From positions 5,518,001 through 5,582,000 of the forward strand of contig NZ_CP032698.1 of assembly GCF_003627815.1 (NCBI RefSeq): a stretch of DNA of 64,000 nt, read 5' to 3'. Every line of letters starts with the position of its first letter. The stretch's first letter is position 1. The position numbers were made by a program, and so were the translations under genes. Below are positions 52,720 through 61,539 of the stretch, piece after piece. This DNA is from Streptomyces hundungensis (GTDB lineage Bacteria > Actinomycetota > Actinomycetes > Streptomycetales > Streptomycetaceae). Below the pieces are notes generated by a model. The model did no database searches. It was not told the origin of the DNA and saw nothing but the letters and a program-made list of their open reading frames with translations.

Positions 52720-53180
52720 GGCTGCCGGCGGGAGTCGTCCAGACCATGCCGGATGCGCAGCCGCATCGAGGGATGGATGTTTAGGTCATCGAGGTCCGCT
52801 GGGTCAACCCAGCGGACCTCTTTCGACTCGCTGCTGGTGCGCAGATTCCCGCCGGTCGGGTGGGCTCGGAAGCAGATCGAGAACTGTTGCCGTACCTCTC
52901 CGTCGTCGTATGCCAAGACGTGTTCAGGGTTGGTGTAGAGCCCTACGACACCGTCGACCTCGACCGTTATGCCGGTCTCTTCCAGCACCTCACGAATGAC
53001 CGTGTCACTGATGCTCTCCCCGATGTCGTGGCCGCCCCCTGGGAGTGCCCACAGGTCGTTGTCCGTCTTGTGGATGATCAGAAGCCGTCCGTCGGCGTCG
53101 CGGACGACTGCTGTGACTGACGGCACCACGGAGTTGGCCTTGGGGGCGTCGGGGTCACGAAAATAGTCGGTTCGGCTCAT
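52707..53180 (-). CDS. Nudix hydrolase, Pif-like
   Basis: 157 residues from the ATG at 53180. The Nudix box is intact: GHDIGESISDTVIREVLEETGI. It continues QQFSICFRAHPTGG and ESKEVRWVDPADL. Its start overlaps the stop of the XRE gene (ATGA). In pSAM2 the transfer-immunity factor Pif is a Nudix-motif protein; a similar role here is inferred from position only. It converges on the HD gene. Confidence 0.88.
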   Translation of the reverse strand: MSRTDYFRDPDAPKANSVVPSVTAVVRDADGRLLIIHKTDNDLWALPGGGHDIGESISDTVIREVLEETGITVEVDGVVGLYTNPEHVLAYDDGEVRQQFSICFRAHPTGGNLRTSSESKEVRWVDPADLDDLNIHPSMRLRIRHGLDDSRRQPYIG

Positions 53181-53947
53181 GCGTGCAGTCCTCCGCAATT
53201 GGCGGGTGAAGTGATGGGCTTGGCGGACTCCCAGACCCGTTCGACGCTCTCAGCGTATGCATCGAACAGTTCGCCGCCTGGCACGCGTTGGAGATGTAGC
53301 ACTGGAGCCATGTACGCCCCGACCCCGTAAAGATGGCCGTTGGCCAGCATCTCCCCATCAGCGCGGTAGATCGAGTTGTAGAGCGTTGTGTTGTGCAGCC
53401 GGAACTCGACTCCCGGGAGCCCGAACAGTGAGCCGTAGTTGATGAGGGCGTTACGAATCTTGCTGGCCATGGCCGGGCCGATCCCCTCATCTTCACCTCG
53501 CACGGCCACGGCGGGGCTGTCGGGGTCCCCGAGCATGAAGCGGATGCGGACGCCGGCCGCTGACTTTTCCTTGACGACTGCGTGGAACGCGGGGTCCTCG
53601 GTGAGCCAGAAGCCCGAGTAGACGAGTACGTCGAAGTGCTCGCGCGATTGTGCGTAAAGCTGTGGCCATAGCCGGTTCGGCACAACCGACCTGTGCGGGT
53701 ACAGCTTGACCAGCTCAGCGTTTCCCGCCTCGGTGACCTCTGCTGATGTCCGTTCCTCCGGCCACAGGTACGACACCTCACATTGCAGCAGGGAGGCAGC
53801 GGCGTACTGGAAGCGCCGGTAGGGCTTGCGCTTCGGATCGCCGATCCAGCGCTCAACTGTCTTGGCTGACACCCCTAATCGGGCGCCCACTTGATCCAGG
53901 GTCATGCCGCTTTCGACGATCGCGCCACGAAGCCGCTCGTTGGCCAC
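53177..53947 (-). CDS. XRE-type regulator with phospholipase-D-like C-terminal domain
   Basis: 256 residues from the GTG at 53947, chosen because GGGAG lies 8 bases upstream and the protein then starts MANERLRGAIVESGMTLDQV, the usual form. An open frame runs up to a TTG at 54052, but it covers operator-like repeats. HTH: LDQVGARLGVSAKTVERWIGDP. C-terminal domain from about 100: FDVLVYSGFWLTEDPAFHAVVKEKSAAGVRIRFMLGDPDS and SIYRADGEMLANGHLYG, a PLD-like fold without intact HKD motifs (DUF5919-like). It probably binds a ligand. It is an operon with the Nudix gene. Confidence 0.85.
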   Translation of the reverse strand: MANERLRGAIVESGMTLDQVGARLGVSAKTVERWIGDPKRKPYRRFQYAAASLLQCEVSYLWPEERTSAEVTEAGNAELVKLYPHRSVVPNRLWPQLYAQSREHFDVLVYSGFWLTEDPAFHAVVKEKSAAGVRIRFMLGDPDSPAVAVRGEDEGIGPAMASKIRNALINYGSLFGLPGVEFRLHNTTLYNSIYRADGEMLANGHLYGVGAYMAPVLHLQRVPGGELFDAYAESVERVWESAKPITSPANCGGLHA

Positions 53948-53969
53948 GGCGAACTCCCAATCAGTTGGG

Positions 53970-54003
53970 ACGACTTGGGACGACTTCAAGGTAGCCAAGT
54001 CGT
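53970..54003. promoter_or_regulatory. Three ACGACTT boxes upstream of XRE gene
   Basis: ACGACTT at 53970-53976 and 53980-53986 in direct orientation and its complement AAGTCGT at 53997-54003. They lie just upstream of the chosen GTG start, where the XRE protein would bind to control itself. Confidence 0.55.
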
Positions 54004-54104
54004 GCTCGGGTCGTACAGGTGCGGGGTCGATCGTCTCCGCCGCTGAGGACAAGCTGGAAGCACATCAACCGCGAGGGGCTCGCAGAACCGAAGAGCCGAA
54101 GGGC

Positions 54105-54133
54105 TTGACGGGGCGAATCCGTCTCTGCATGAT
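54105..54133 (+). promoter_or_regulatory. Promoter TTGACG-17-CATGAT for the transfer region
   Basis: Good -35 at 54105-54110 and -10 at 54128-54133 with a 17-base spacer, pointing to the transfer genes. The -10 overlaps the dyad at 54131-54161, as for a repressed promoter. Confidence 0.65.
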
Positions 54134-54161
54134 GAGGGACACGTAACACATGTTCCTCATC
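54131..54161. promoter_or_regulatory. 31-bp operator dyad overlapping the transfer promoter
   Basis: Arms of 14 bases (GATGAGGGACACGT and ACATGTTCCTCATC) match at 12 positions around AAC. The location on the -10/+1 region suggests a repressor site, either for the GntR-type or the XRE-type protein of the element. Confidence 0.7.
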
Positions 54162-54826
54162 GGGTGTTCCTTGAGAACTGAACAGTGATCGTGCGGGGCT
54201 GACGCGAGAGCGGCGGTCACGGCAGGTGCCTAGGGCGAGGGTCCGGGGGCAAACCGCCGGGATGAACGTGGCTCTCCCCCTACGTGCCTGGCAGGCGCCA
54301 CCCGGGTTCGGGTGTGGGGAAGTACAGCGGGGCCCCAACGCACGTGGCGGCAAGAGTGAGACCGCCCCCGTGATGACCGGGTGAAGTCGTCGGCGGCACG
54401 CCAATCGCACCGAACGGTGCGGGCCGCCTGCTGGCGTCAGAGCAGTGACGATGACGCACCCGACTTCCCGGCTCGGGGCCGGTATTCCGCAGCACGGACT
54501 ACCGGCAAAGCCGTATCCGCCCTCTCTCAGGGAGCCGGCGTGAACCAACGACATCTGTGGGCGCTGCCGTGGCCGACCGGCACGGGAGCGCCGTTCCATC
54601 TCCTGGTTCGTGAGCGCGAACGAGCGCCGCGAACAACCGGTCATCTTCTACCGCTTCGCGGCCGATGGTGCCGCGCCGGTTGCCTCCTCCGCCCGTCCGG
54701 CCCGTGTGGTCGTACGGGCGGGGCAGAGGGGAGCCGGGTCCATCCGACTTCAACGGTGCGCGCCCCCGGAGCGGCTACTCCGGGGGCGCTGTTCGGGCCG
54801 TACCTACTGCTAGGGAGACACGACCC
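54162..54826. other. Long leader/intergenic region, 665 bp
   Basis: No supported gene. Frames exist (for example GTG at 54610, 67 codons) but lack a ribosome site or protein-like sequence. It may be an untranslated leader or contain a small RNA. It ends in the hairpin at 54760-54789. Confidence 0.5.
54760..54789 (+). terminator. GCGCCCCCGGAG hairpin
   Basis: Perfect 12-base stem with a 6-base loop, 37 bases before the ATG of the DUF6284 gene. It could be a terminator of a leader transcript, thus an attenuator of the transfer operon. There is no T-run. Confidence 0.6.
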
Positions 54827-55093
54827 ATGAACCACATTGTCACAGTTCAGGACGCTGTAATCGCGTTCGATCCGGACATTGAGCCCACGGACGCGGAGCT
54901 GGACGCGATCGTCCGCGAGGAGCCGCTGATTCTCGCTGAACAGGAACTGCTGGACGTGCAGATCGCACTCCTGGATCGGCCGGTCACGCGGCTCGGGCAG
55001 CGCCGGCTGCGCAGGGCCGCAAATAAGGTGCTCGCCGCACGGGCAGAGGTCGCCAACCGCACGAGCGCTGTCCGGGCGGGGGAGGCGGCATGA
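54827..55093 (+). CDS. DUF6284-type small protein
   Basis: 88 residues from the ATG at 54827 (TAGGGAGA upstream). MNHIVTVQDAVIAFDPDIEP then TDAELDAIVREEPLILAEQELLDVQIALLDRP and LGQRRLRRAANKVLAARAEVANR, the form common in Streptomyces plasmids and AICEs. Helical; function unknown. First of a tightly packed series; it overlaps the next gene by four bases. Confidence 0.82.
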   Translation: MNHIVTVQDAVIAFDPDIEPTDAELDAIVREEPLILAEQELLDVQIALLDRPVTRLGQRRLRRAANKVLAARAEVANRTSAVRAGEAA

Positions 55094-55422
55094 AGGCCTC
55101 GACTGTGGACGATATGCGGGCGCCGCTGAAGACGCTGCGGTTCCTCGTGGACGAATTCCCGGAGCTTCCGGCCGCAGACGTGCACGTCTCCACGCTCTTC
55201 CCGGACCGGGTGGAACTGGCCTTCCACGACGACCTGGGAGCGTTTGAGCAGTGGCGGGCCGCCCTGGCCATCCGTCCGGACGCGGTGCGCTTCGGCACGC
55301 AGGGTGTGGACGACAGCACGATGAACCTGCGGGCGGAGGGCCCTTACGGGGCCTGCACCCTCAGCCTGGTCGCCTACGGCCCGACCCCGGCCGGTCTGTG
55401 CGAGACGGAGGTGGCGGCATGA
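55090..55422 (+). CDS. Hypothetical protein of the transfer region
   Basis: 110 residues, ATG within the stop of the previous gene. MKASTVDDMRAPLKTLRFLV, then FPELPAADVHVSTLFPDRVELAFHDDLGAFEQWRAAL and a beta-rich end. It looks like a small alpha/beta protein without known motifs. It overlaps the next gene by four bases. Confidence 0.75.
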   Translation: MKASTVDDMRAPLKTLRFLVDEFPELPAADVHVSTLFPDRVELAFHDDLGAFEQWRAALAIRPDAVRFGTQGVDDSTMNLRAEGPYGACTLSLVAYGPTPAGLCETEVAA

Positions 55423-55952
55423 TTCGCATCGTCACCCGCAAGCGCCTCGCGCTCCTCGAAGCCGACGCGCACGCCGCGTTCGAGCGCGCCCGCCTGGCGA
55501 AGGCGGACGCTGCCGCGGCATCCGATCGGCACGCGCTGGAGCTGAGCGAGGCCACCGACCGTTCTGAGCGCGCGGAGACGACCGGCCAGGAGCTGGGCGT
55601 GCTCCTGATCGAGGCCGTGCGCGAGTCGGCCGCGGCGCAGGAGCAGCTCCTGCTGCTGAGCCGCGAACTGCGCTGTGCGAGGGCGGAGTTGGTGCAGGGT
55701 CCGAAGAATGGGGACACGCTCACGGTCCTGCTGCACTTCGGCGAGCCTCACACCGTCTACCGCAGGCTCCGAGACGCCCACGCTGATACCGCCACCCACG
55801 GCGTCTCTCCGGATGCGGTGTGGAAGCCGTGCGGTGAGCGCCCCGCGTCCGCGTTCAGGTGGCGCTGCGAGGCGTTCGTCTATGACGCGGCTTCTTACGG
55901 TTGCCGCCGGGCGTTCCCGCCCGTGGCGGTGCCGGTGAGGGGTGCGGCGTGA
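55419..55952 (+). CDS. Hypothetical coiled-coil protein
   Basis: 177 residues. Residues 5-95 are Ala/Glu/Arg-rich with heptad character (ALLEADAHAAFERARLAKAD to LLLLSRELRCARAEL). The C-terminal part contains RRLRDAHADTATHGVSPDAVWKP and two Cys-containing segments. No family recognised. Overlaps its neighbours at both ends, so part of one operon. Confidence 0.75.
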   Translation: MIRIVTRKRLALLEADAHAAFERARLAKADAAAASDRHALELSEATDRSERAETTGQELGVLLIEAVRESAAAQEQLLLLSRELRCARAELVQGPKNGDTLTVLLHFGEPHTVYRRLRDAHADTATHGVSPDAVWKPCGERPASAFRWRCEAFVYDAASYGCRRAFPPVAVPVRGAA

Positions 55953-56956
55953 ACAGTGTTCAGACGCGTTCAGCGGAGCGGGCACTGTCGGGCGGCACGT
56001 GGTTGATCGTGTGCGGGGCGATGCTCTATTCGATCCTCACGGTCACGCCGTTGATGGCCGACCACACCGCCCCGAAGTGGGCGTGGACCGCGCCGATTCT
56101 GCCGCTGGTGGTCGATGCGGCGGTGGTCATCGTGGTCAAGCTCGATGACGTCCTGGCCCGGCTTGGTGGGCACGGGGGCACGTGGCCGGTCCTGCTGCGC
56201 TGGATGACCGGCCTCATGACGTGGGCCCTGAACATCGGGGACTCCGCGTTGAGGAAAGACCTGGTGGGAGTGGCGGTCCACTCCGTGGCGCCGCTCCTTT
56301 TGATCGTCACTGCGGAGACCAGCCTCGCCTACCGGCGCGCTCTCGCCGCGGCTCAAGCTGCTCTGCAAGCTGAGCGTCAGGCCGAGCGCGACCGGGCCGA
56401 GCAGAAGGCGCGGGAGCGGGCCGACCAGGCCCGCGCCGAAGCCCGCGAGGCACGCGAGTACGCCGCCGCGCAGGAGCGTGAACGCCGCGACCACGAGGCC
56501 CGCCTGGCCCGTGAACAGGGCGAGCGGGAAGAGCGTGAGCGACGCGAGGAACGCGAAGAGCGCGAGCGCAGGGAAGCGGCTGAGCGGGAGAGCCGTGAAC
56601 GCCTTGAACGCGAGCGTGAACAGCGTGAACATGAGCGTCTGGGCCGTGAACGGCAGGCGCGTGAGCGGGCCGAAGCCGAACGGCGGGAGCGGGCTGAGAA
56701 GGCGGAGCGTGAACGGCGTGAACGTCAGGAGCGCGCGGCCCGTGAACGCGATGAACTGCTTGAACGCGGTCCCGCGCAGACCAAGCTAGAAGAGGATGAA
56801 GCCCGCCGGATCGTGACTGCGGCCTACGAGGCATCCCTGCCGGTGCGGCAGGCGGCGGAGCTGTGCGGCTGGTCGGTCGGCTGGGTCTCCACCCGCTACG
56901 CCGAACACCGCGACCCCAGCACCGGCGGCGCTGAACTCGCGATCGCGAGCCGCTGA
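55949..56956 (+). CDS. DUF2637 membrane protein with long charged helix and C-terminal HTH
   Basis: 335 residues from the GTG at 55949. Residues 15-125 have four hydrophobic segments (SGGTWLIVCGAMLYSILTVTPL, WAWTAPILPLVVDAAVVIVV, MTGLMTWALNIGDSALR, VAVHSVAPLLLIVTAETSLAYR) of DUF2637. Residues 130-275 form a very long Arg/Glu coiled coil. Residues 285-320 look like a DNA-binding helix-turn-helix (RIVTAAYEASLPVRQAAELCGWSVGWVSTRYAEH). Found in Streptomyces conjugative elements as spread-like proteins. It may tether DNA to the membrane. Confidence 0.88.
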   Translation: MNSVQTRSAERALSGGTWLIVCGAMLYSILTVTPLMADHTAPKWAWTAPILPLVVDAAVVIVVKLDDVLARLGGHGGTWPVLLRWMTGLMTWALNIGDSALRKDLVGVAVHSVAPLLLIVTAETSLAYRRALAAAQAALQAERQAERDRAEQKARERADQARAEAREAREYAAAQERERRDHEARLAREQGEREERERREEREERERREAAERESRERLEREREQREHERLGRERQARERAEAERRERAEKAERERRERQERAARERDELLERGPAQTKLEEDEARRIVTAAYEASLPVRQAAELCGWSVGWVSTRYAEHRDPSTGGAELAIASR

Positions 56957-57345
56957 TGGGCACCGCCGCGTACGCGCGCTGCTACGACCCGTCCGGAGCC
57001 CGCTACGGCATACCGACCTTCCCGTGGAAGTTCGCCCCGGACGGCTACGCTACCCGCCGGCAGCTCCGGGCCCGGGGGCTGCGGCCCGGCGGGCAGGAAG
57101 TCGCGGCCCAGCTCATGCGCACGTCCCGCCGTCGGAGGGCGGGGGTGAGTGTGGCGTTCCTCTACCGCGTCGACCAGGCGAAGCCGGTCCGGCCGATGAC
57201 GTCGCGCAAGTGGGGCGCTCTCGCGCTGGCGATGCTCGCCCGCCGTACCTGCCCCGCGTGCGGCGTGGTCTACGACTACTGCATCCCTGTCTCGCTCGGC
57301 ATGTGCGTGCTCTGCGCCGACGCCGACCGCCCGCGCACCTTCTGA
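56956..57345 (+). CDS. RRQRL-motif zinc-binding protein
   Basis: 129 residues; its ATG overlaps the previous stop by one base. ATRRQLRARGLRPGGQEVAAQL is the family motif, followed by AFLYRVDQAKPVRPMT and a zinc-ribbon-like set CPACGVVYDYCIPVSLGMCVLC. Common on Streptomyces plasmids and AICEs. Function unknown, perhaps nucleic-acid binding. Confidence 0.85.
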   Translation: MGTAAYARCYDPSGARYGIPTFPWKFAPDGYATRRQLRARGLRPGGQEVAAQLMRTSRRRRAGVSVAFLYRVDQAKPVRPMTSRKWGALALAMLARRTCPACGVVYDYCIPVSLGMCVLCADADRPRTF

Positions 57346-57371
57346 ACTCCCCGTCGATTGAAGGAGTGATC

Positions 57372-57695
57372 GTGCACAGCACCGCCAAACACACCATCAT
57401 TCGCGTTGCCACGACCGGCGTCATGCTGGCCGCCGCCGCGCTGGTCGAACTGCGCCTGATGAACGCCTACAGCGTTCCGATGCTGCTCGCTCTGCCGTGC
57501 GGTCTGGCCGTGGGTTTCGGCGTCGGAAGCCTGGTAGAGGCCGTGACGTCCCGGTTCACCACCACCGTCTACCGCTGCACGGCCGATGGCTGCACCTACA
57601 AGGTCCGTGTCACCCACGTCGATCCGGTTGAGCGGCGCCGCTGGCAGGAAGCCGCGGCATCCCACCCCAGTCACGAACTGAACTACCGGCCCTGA
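57372..57695 (+). CDS. Small membrane protein (spread-type)
   Basis: 107 residues from the GTG at 57372 (AAGGAG upstream). Two hydrophobic helices (TTGVMLAAAALVELRLM and SVPMLLALPCGLAVGFGVGSLVEAV) and a cytoplasmic tail with a CTADGC pair and HPSHELNYRP. Likely an Spd-like protein for plasmid spread along hyphae, by context. Confidence 0.7.
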   Translation: MHSTAKHTIIRVATTGVMLAAAALVELRLMNAYSVPMLLALPCGLAVGFGVGSLVEAVTSRFTTTVYRCTADGCTYKVRVTHVDPVERRRWQEAAASHPSHELNYRP

Positions 57696-57783
57696 CCTGC
57701 ATGTTCCGCTGCCAGGACCCGGACGCAAGCTTTGGCCGGCGGCGTCCGGGTCCTGCTTACTCCCGCGAAGGAGTGCGTTCAGC

Positions 57784-59400
57784 ATGACCGACTTGAGTAC
57801 CGAACCGGTAGTGGCCCCCGCCGCTCCCGACACCCCGCCCGGCCCCGCACCAGCTCCCGAACTCTCCGACAACACCGCGACGGACATCGAGCACACCCCG
57901 GGCGGCTGGCCCGTGGTGCCGCTCGCCCTGTCCGGGGCGAACACGACCGTGAGCATGGTCGCCGCCGCCGGGCTCGCTGGTGGCCCGATCGCCGCGGCGG
58001 TCGCTGCGACCGGCGCGGCCGTGCTTGGCACCATCGCTACCTACCGCAGCCGCAACCCCCGCCCCAAGCAGGCCGCCCGCCGTGCTGCGGCCCGATCCGC
58101 GGGACGCGCGACTGCGGCACGTAGCCGCTCTGGCGGCGTCAACACCGCTGGCCGCGGCTCCGCTTCGGGCACCCGTCGTGCGGCGGGCGGGTCCGGCCGC
58201 GTTCCGCAGCAAAAGGGCGGGCACTCTGGCAGTAGGGGGCTGGGCGGTCTCGGGGCGCGCAAGCACCGCGCCCCGGCCTCCCTGAACAAGCCCGCCGGAC
58301 TCAAGTCCTCTGGCCGCGGCGCGGCCGGTGGCGCGCTGGGCAAGGCGTCCCAGGTCAAGGCTCTGCGTTCCGCGCGGGCTGCGGCCGGTGGTTCGCGGGG
58401 TGAGCGGCGGGGGCAGACCACTGCGGCTCGCCGCGCGGTCGCCGATGCCCGCCGCGACGCCACGAAGCCGGGCATCCGCCCGTCAGGCGGGAGCAACGGC
58501 CGCGCCGCGGCGAACAAGTCCCGTGCGCGGGCTGGCGGTTTAGGGGGCCGGATGCTGGGTGGTGCGGGCCGTAAGGTGCGTGCGGCCCGGGATGCGGCGG
58601 TCGCCAAACAGCGGGCCCGCCGCGACACCCGCGCCGCTCGGGCCGTGGCTGGTCAGCGCTCCGCTGTCCGCAAGGCCCCGGCGCGGCAGGCGGCCCGCAA
58701 AGCACTGCGCCGTTCGGCTGCCCGCTTCCACGGGCGCCGCGTCCTCGCGGCCCTGCTGGCCCTGCCCCTGGGCTTGTTGGGGTGTCTGACCACCCCGCTC
58801 GGCCGGAAGCTCGGTATTCCCTGGCTGATGCACCCGGGGCGCCGCCTGTACCGGCGGCTGGCCGGCACGGCACGCGACCAGCGGGCCGAGCGGGACCAGG
58901 TGATCCGCGAAGAGCTTGCCGATGCCGAAGCCGCGGCCGATGAGGCCGCGGCCGAAGACACCACTGACGGGCTCGCTGAGCGGGTCGAGCGGCCTGCCCA
59001 CGTAGTTCCCGAGAGCACGTCCGAGACAGTCACGAACGCCGGGGAGGCGAAGCACATGTCCGGGTTCAACTTCGAGGAGCACGCGACCGAGATGCAGGCG
59101 GCCGCGCATCTGTACCAGCCCGAGGGCTGCATGGAAATCCTGGCGATGATCGAGCAACTTCCGCAGTCGATCAGCATGATCGCGCACGTGATGCAGATCC
59201 TGTCCGAACGCGCTGACAGTGAGTTCCCGCTGGAGAAGGAAGTCGCGGACGGACTGAGCGACATCTACCAGGCGTTCATGGCCGCGATCGCGGCGGCCGA
59301 GGAACTCGGCCCGACGTTCCGGCGCGTCCACGAGCAGGACATTGCCCGCCACGAGGACCCCCGCAACGGGCCCGAAGCCGAGAAGGGCTGGAACGTCTGA
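57784..59400 (+). CDS. Basic, Ala/Arg/Gly-rich transfer-region protein
   Basis: 538 residues from the ATG at 57784 (AAGGAG upstream). A Pro-rich acidic start (1-35), a hydrophobic pair (GANTTVSMVAAAGLAGGPIAAAVAATGAAVLGTIATY, 56-92), then a 230-residue low-complexity basic region, a short hydrophobic segment (VLAALLALPLGLLGCL) and a helical domain at 420-538 with HLYQPEGCMEILAMIEQLP and SMIAHVMQILSERADSEF. The C-terminal domain resembles mobilisation accessory proteins of Streptomyces elements. It lies directly before traB. Confidence 0.78.
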   Translation: MTDLSTEPVVAPAAPDTPPGPAPAPELSDNTATDIEHTPGGWPVVPLALSGANTTVSMVAAAGLAGGPIAAAVAATGAAVLGTIATYRSRNPRPKQAARRAAARSAGRATAARSRSGGVNTAGRGSASGTRRAAGGSGRVPQQKGGHSGSRGLGGLGARKHRAPASLNKPAGLKSSGRGAAGGALGKASQVKALRSARAAAGGSRGERRGQTTAARRAVADARRDATKPGIRPSGGSNGRAAANKSRARAGGLGGRMLGGAGRKVRAARDAAVAKQRARRDTRAARAVAGQRSAVRKAPARQAARKALRRSAARFHGRRVLAALLALPLGLLGCLTTPLGRKLGIPWLMHPGRRLYRRLAGTARDQRAERDQVIREELADAEAAADEAAAEDTTDGLAERVERPAHVVPESTSETVTNAGEAKHMSGFNFEEHATEMQAAAHLYQPEGCMEILAMIEQLPQSISMIAHVMQILSERADSEFPLEKEVADGLSDIYQAFMAAIAAAEELGPTFRRVHEQDIARHEDPRNGPEAEKGWNV

Positions 59401-59401
59401 C

Positions 59402-61537
59402 ATGAGCGCCACCACTGCCGTGAACAAGAAGAGGAAGCAGGCGAACAGTGGCCCGGTGCTGGACTGGAGTGCCAGTCACGGACCCGTGACCGGCGCCCTG
59501 TCCGCCACCACCGGAGCCCTCGCCGTCGCCACCACCGGCGCCGCAACCGGCATGCCGCCCGCCTGGGCCCTCGCGGTCGGCGCGGCCGGCGCGCTCGGCC
59601 ACACCGTCGCCGGGCTCAAGGTCCGCAACGCCGGCCGCACCCTCGCCTTCAAAGCATCCGCCTGGCTGGTCGGGGCGGGCTGGACCACGTGGGCCATGAC
59701 GTCCGGTCCGCTGTCATGGGCTGCGCTGGGATCGCTTGCCACGATCGGGGTGGGCATCGGAGCCGGAACCCGGTCCGTCGCCCTGTATGAGGAAGCCCGC
59801 GAGGACGAAGCCATCGCCGCTGCTGGTCGGCAGGTCGCGCTCGAACTGTCGGCGGAGCGCCGGGCCATCGCCGCTGAGTGGGTGGAGCGGATCCAGCGGA
59901 TTTGCAGCGTTACCGTGCGGGTGCTGGCGGTCGAGTTGTGGGAGTCCGCAAACGGCTACTCCCTCGACCTCGAACCCCAGGGCGGCGTCACCTACGACCG
60001 CATCGCCCAGCACGGCCCGCAGTTGTCGGCGGATGCCAAGCTGCCTCACGGCTGCACCGCAGCCCTGGGACCGGGCATTCACCAGGGCCGCGCGATTTTG
60101 GACGTGACCACCGTGAACGTCCTCGCGGAACCGCGCACCTACCCCGACGACTACAGCCCCCTCTCCGTCCACACCGGCATCCCGTGGGGCTTTCGCACCA
60201 ACGGCGAAGAAGTCCGCGCCTACCTGCGCGAGCAGTGTGCGCTGGTGGTCGGGCCCACAGGGTCGGGCAAGACGAACATGCTCCACACCATCCTCGGCGG
60301 GTTCGCCCGCGCCGAGGACATGCTGACGTTCGTCATCGACCTGAACGCCGGATCCGCGGGCCTGCCCTGGGTGCTGCCCGCCCTGAACGGGGAGTTGACC
60401 GGCCAGGACGGGAAGCCGGTCCGGCCCGGTATCGACTGGCTGGCGGGGACGTATGAGGAAGCGATGCTGATGCTCAACGCGGCCATCGCGATCGGGCTGC
60501 ACCGCAAGCGCGCCTACCAGGACCTCATGGCCCGCGAGGACACCGACCTTCTGCCGGTCAGCGCGAAAATTCCTCAGATCATGCTGGTCATCGACGAAGG
60601 CGCGGAAATCCTGGTCAGCACCGACCGGCAGTTGAAGGAACTCGCGAAGAAGATCTTCGAGTTCATCCGGATGCAGCGTGCCATGGGCGGCCGTACCGTC
60701 ATCACCGCGCTCGGGGCGACTGGCAGCGTGCTGGGCAACCTCCTTATCCGCCGCGAGGCCAAGGTCCGCGTCGCACTGACCGGTGGTGAGACCGAGGGCA
60801 TGGACCTCTCCAAGATGTTCCCCGGGCGCCGCGGGCTGCGCGTGGACCAGGCCCCCTTCAAGGGCGCCGGCTTCATGGGTACCCCCGAGTCACCGGGCGC
60901 GCTGTTCAAGGCATGGCGGATCAAGCCCTCCCAGATCCGCGATATCACCGTGGCCACCTCCGACCGCCACCCGCGCCTGGATGACGTGTCCGCGAGGGCG
61001 GCAGGCGCTGCGTATGCCCGGCGCTGGGATGCGGAGCGCACTGCGTGGATGCGGTCCCTGCCCGCCGACGCCGGAATCCTGTCCGATCCGACTGCGGAGC
61101 CGGGCGGCGAGGGGGGTGGGCTGAACCTGTCCGCGCTGCGCGGCGTCCGGGAGCCCGGACAAGCCGGGGCGGCGCGCGAGGATGAGCTGTTGCGGCGCTT
61201 CCGCGAGGAGATCGACGCCCAGTTCGCCACCGCACCCGACCCGTCCGCATCCCCGGCCGCGTCGGGGCTGAATCTGTCCGCGCTGCGCGGCGAGGCGGAC
61301 CAGGACAGTCCCGCCCAGCGGGCCGCGCTCGCGGCCCTGTTCGCCGCCGGGCCGGACGGTACGGGAGCCTCTGCCATCGCCCGCGCACTCGCCGATGAGC
61401 ACGGCACGACCCGGCAGACCGTCGTCGGCTGGCTCAAGGCATGGACCGAGGACGGCACCGCGGTACGCGTCGGCGAGGGCACCAAAGCCCGCTACGTCCA
61501 CCGCGACCACGCCCCCGAACCCCCCATCCAGAGCTAG
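59402..61537 (+). CDS. traB: TraB/FtsK-SpoIIIE-family DNA translocase
   Basis: 711 residues from the ATG at 59402, one base after the previous stop. N-terminal membrane segments (GALSATTGALAVATTGAA, WALAVGAAGALGHTVAGL, WLVGAGWTTWAMTSGPLSWAALGSLATIGVGIGAG). ATPase core with Walker A VGPTGSGKTNML (about 283-294) and Walker B IMLVIDEGAEI, then RMQRAMGGRTVITALGATGSV. The C-terminal tail has two GLNLSALRG copies and ends in a winged-helix domain (GASAIARALADEHGTTRQTVVGWLKAW). In Streptomyces a single such protein moves double-stranded DNA between hyphae, recognising clt repeats by the wing domain. Confidence 0.92.
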   Translation: MSATTAVNKKRKQANSGPVLDWSASHGPVTGALSATTGALAVATTGAATGMPPAWALAVGAAGALGHTVAGLKVRNAGRTLAFKASAWLVGAGWTTWAMTSGPLSWAALGSLATIGVGIGAGTRSVALYEEAREDEAIAAAGRQVALELSAERRAIAAEWVERIQRICSVTVRVLAVELWESANGYSLDLEPQGGVTYDRIAQHGPQLSADAKLPHGCTAALGPGIHQGRAILDVTTVNVLAEPRTYPDDYSPLSVHTGIPWGFRTNGEEVRAYLREQCALVVGPTGSGKTNMLHTILGGFARAEDMLTFVIDLNAGSAGLPWVLPALNGELTGQDGKPVRPGIDWLAGTYEEAMLMLNAAIAIGLHRKRAYQDLMAREDTDLLPVSAKIPQIMLVIDEGAEILVSTDRQLKELAKKIFEFIRMQRAMGGRTVITALGATGSVLGNLLIRREAKVRVALTGGETEGMDLSKMFPGRRGLRVDQAPFKGAGFMGTPESPGALFKAWRIKPSQIRDITVATSDRHPRLDDVSARAAGAAYARRWDAERTAWMRSLPADAGILSDPTAEPGGEGGGLNLSALRGVREPGQAGAAREDELLRRFREEIDAQFATAPDPSASPAASGLNLSALRGEADQDSPAQRAALAALFAAGPDGTGASAIARALADEHGTTRQTVVGWLKAWTEDGTAVRVGEGTKARYVHRDHAPEPPIQS

Positions 61538-61539
61538 CG

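Noticed and set aside
53948..54052. Longer XRE protein starting at TTG 54052
   Set aside because: The extension covers operator-like ACGACTT boxes, and a good ribosome site precedes GTG 53947 with the normal family N-terminus.
54381..54830. 149-codon rightward frame in the leader region
   Set aside because: No ribosome site, biased composition, and it runs through the hairpin at 54760-54789.
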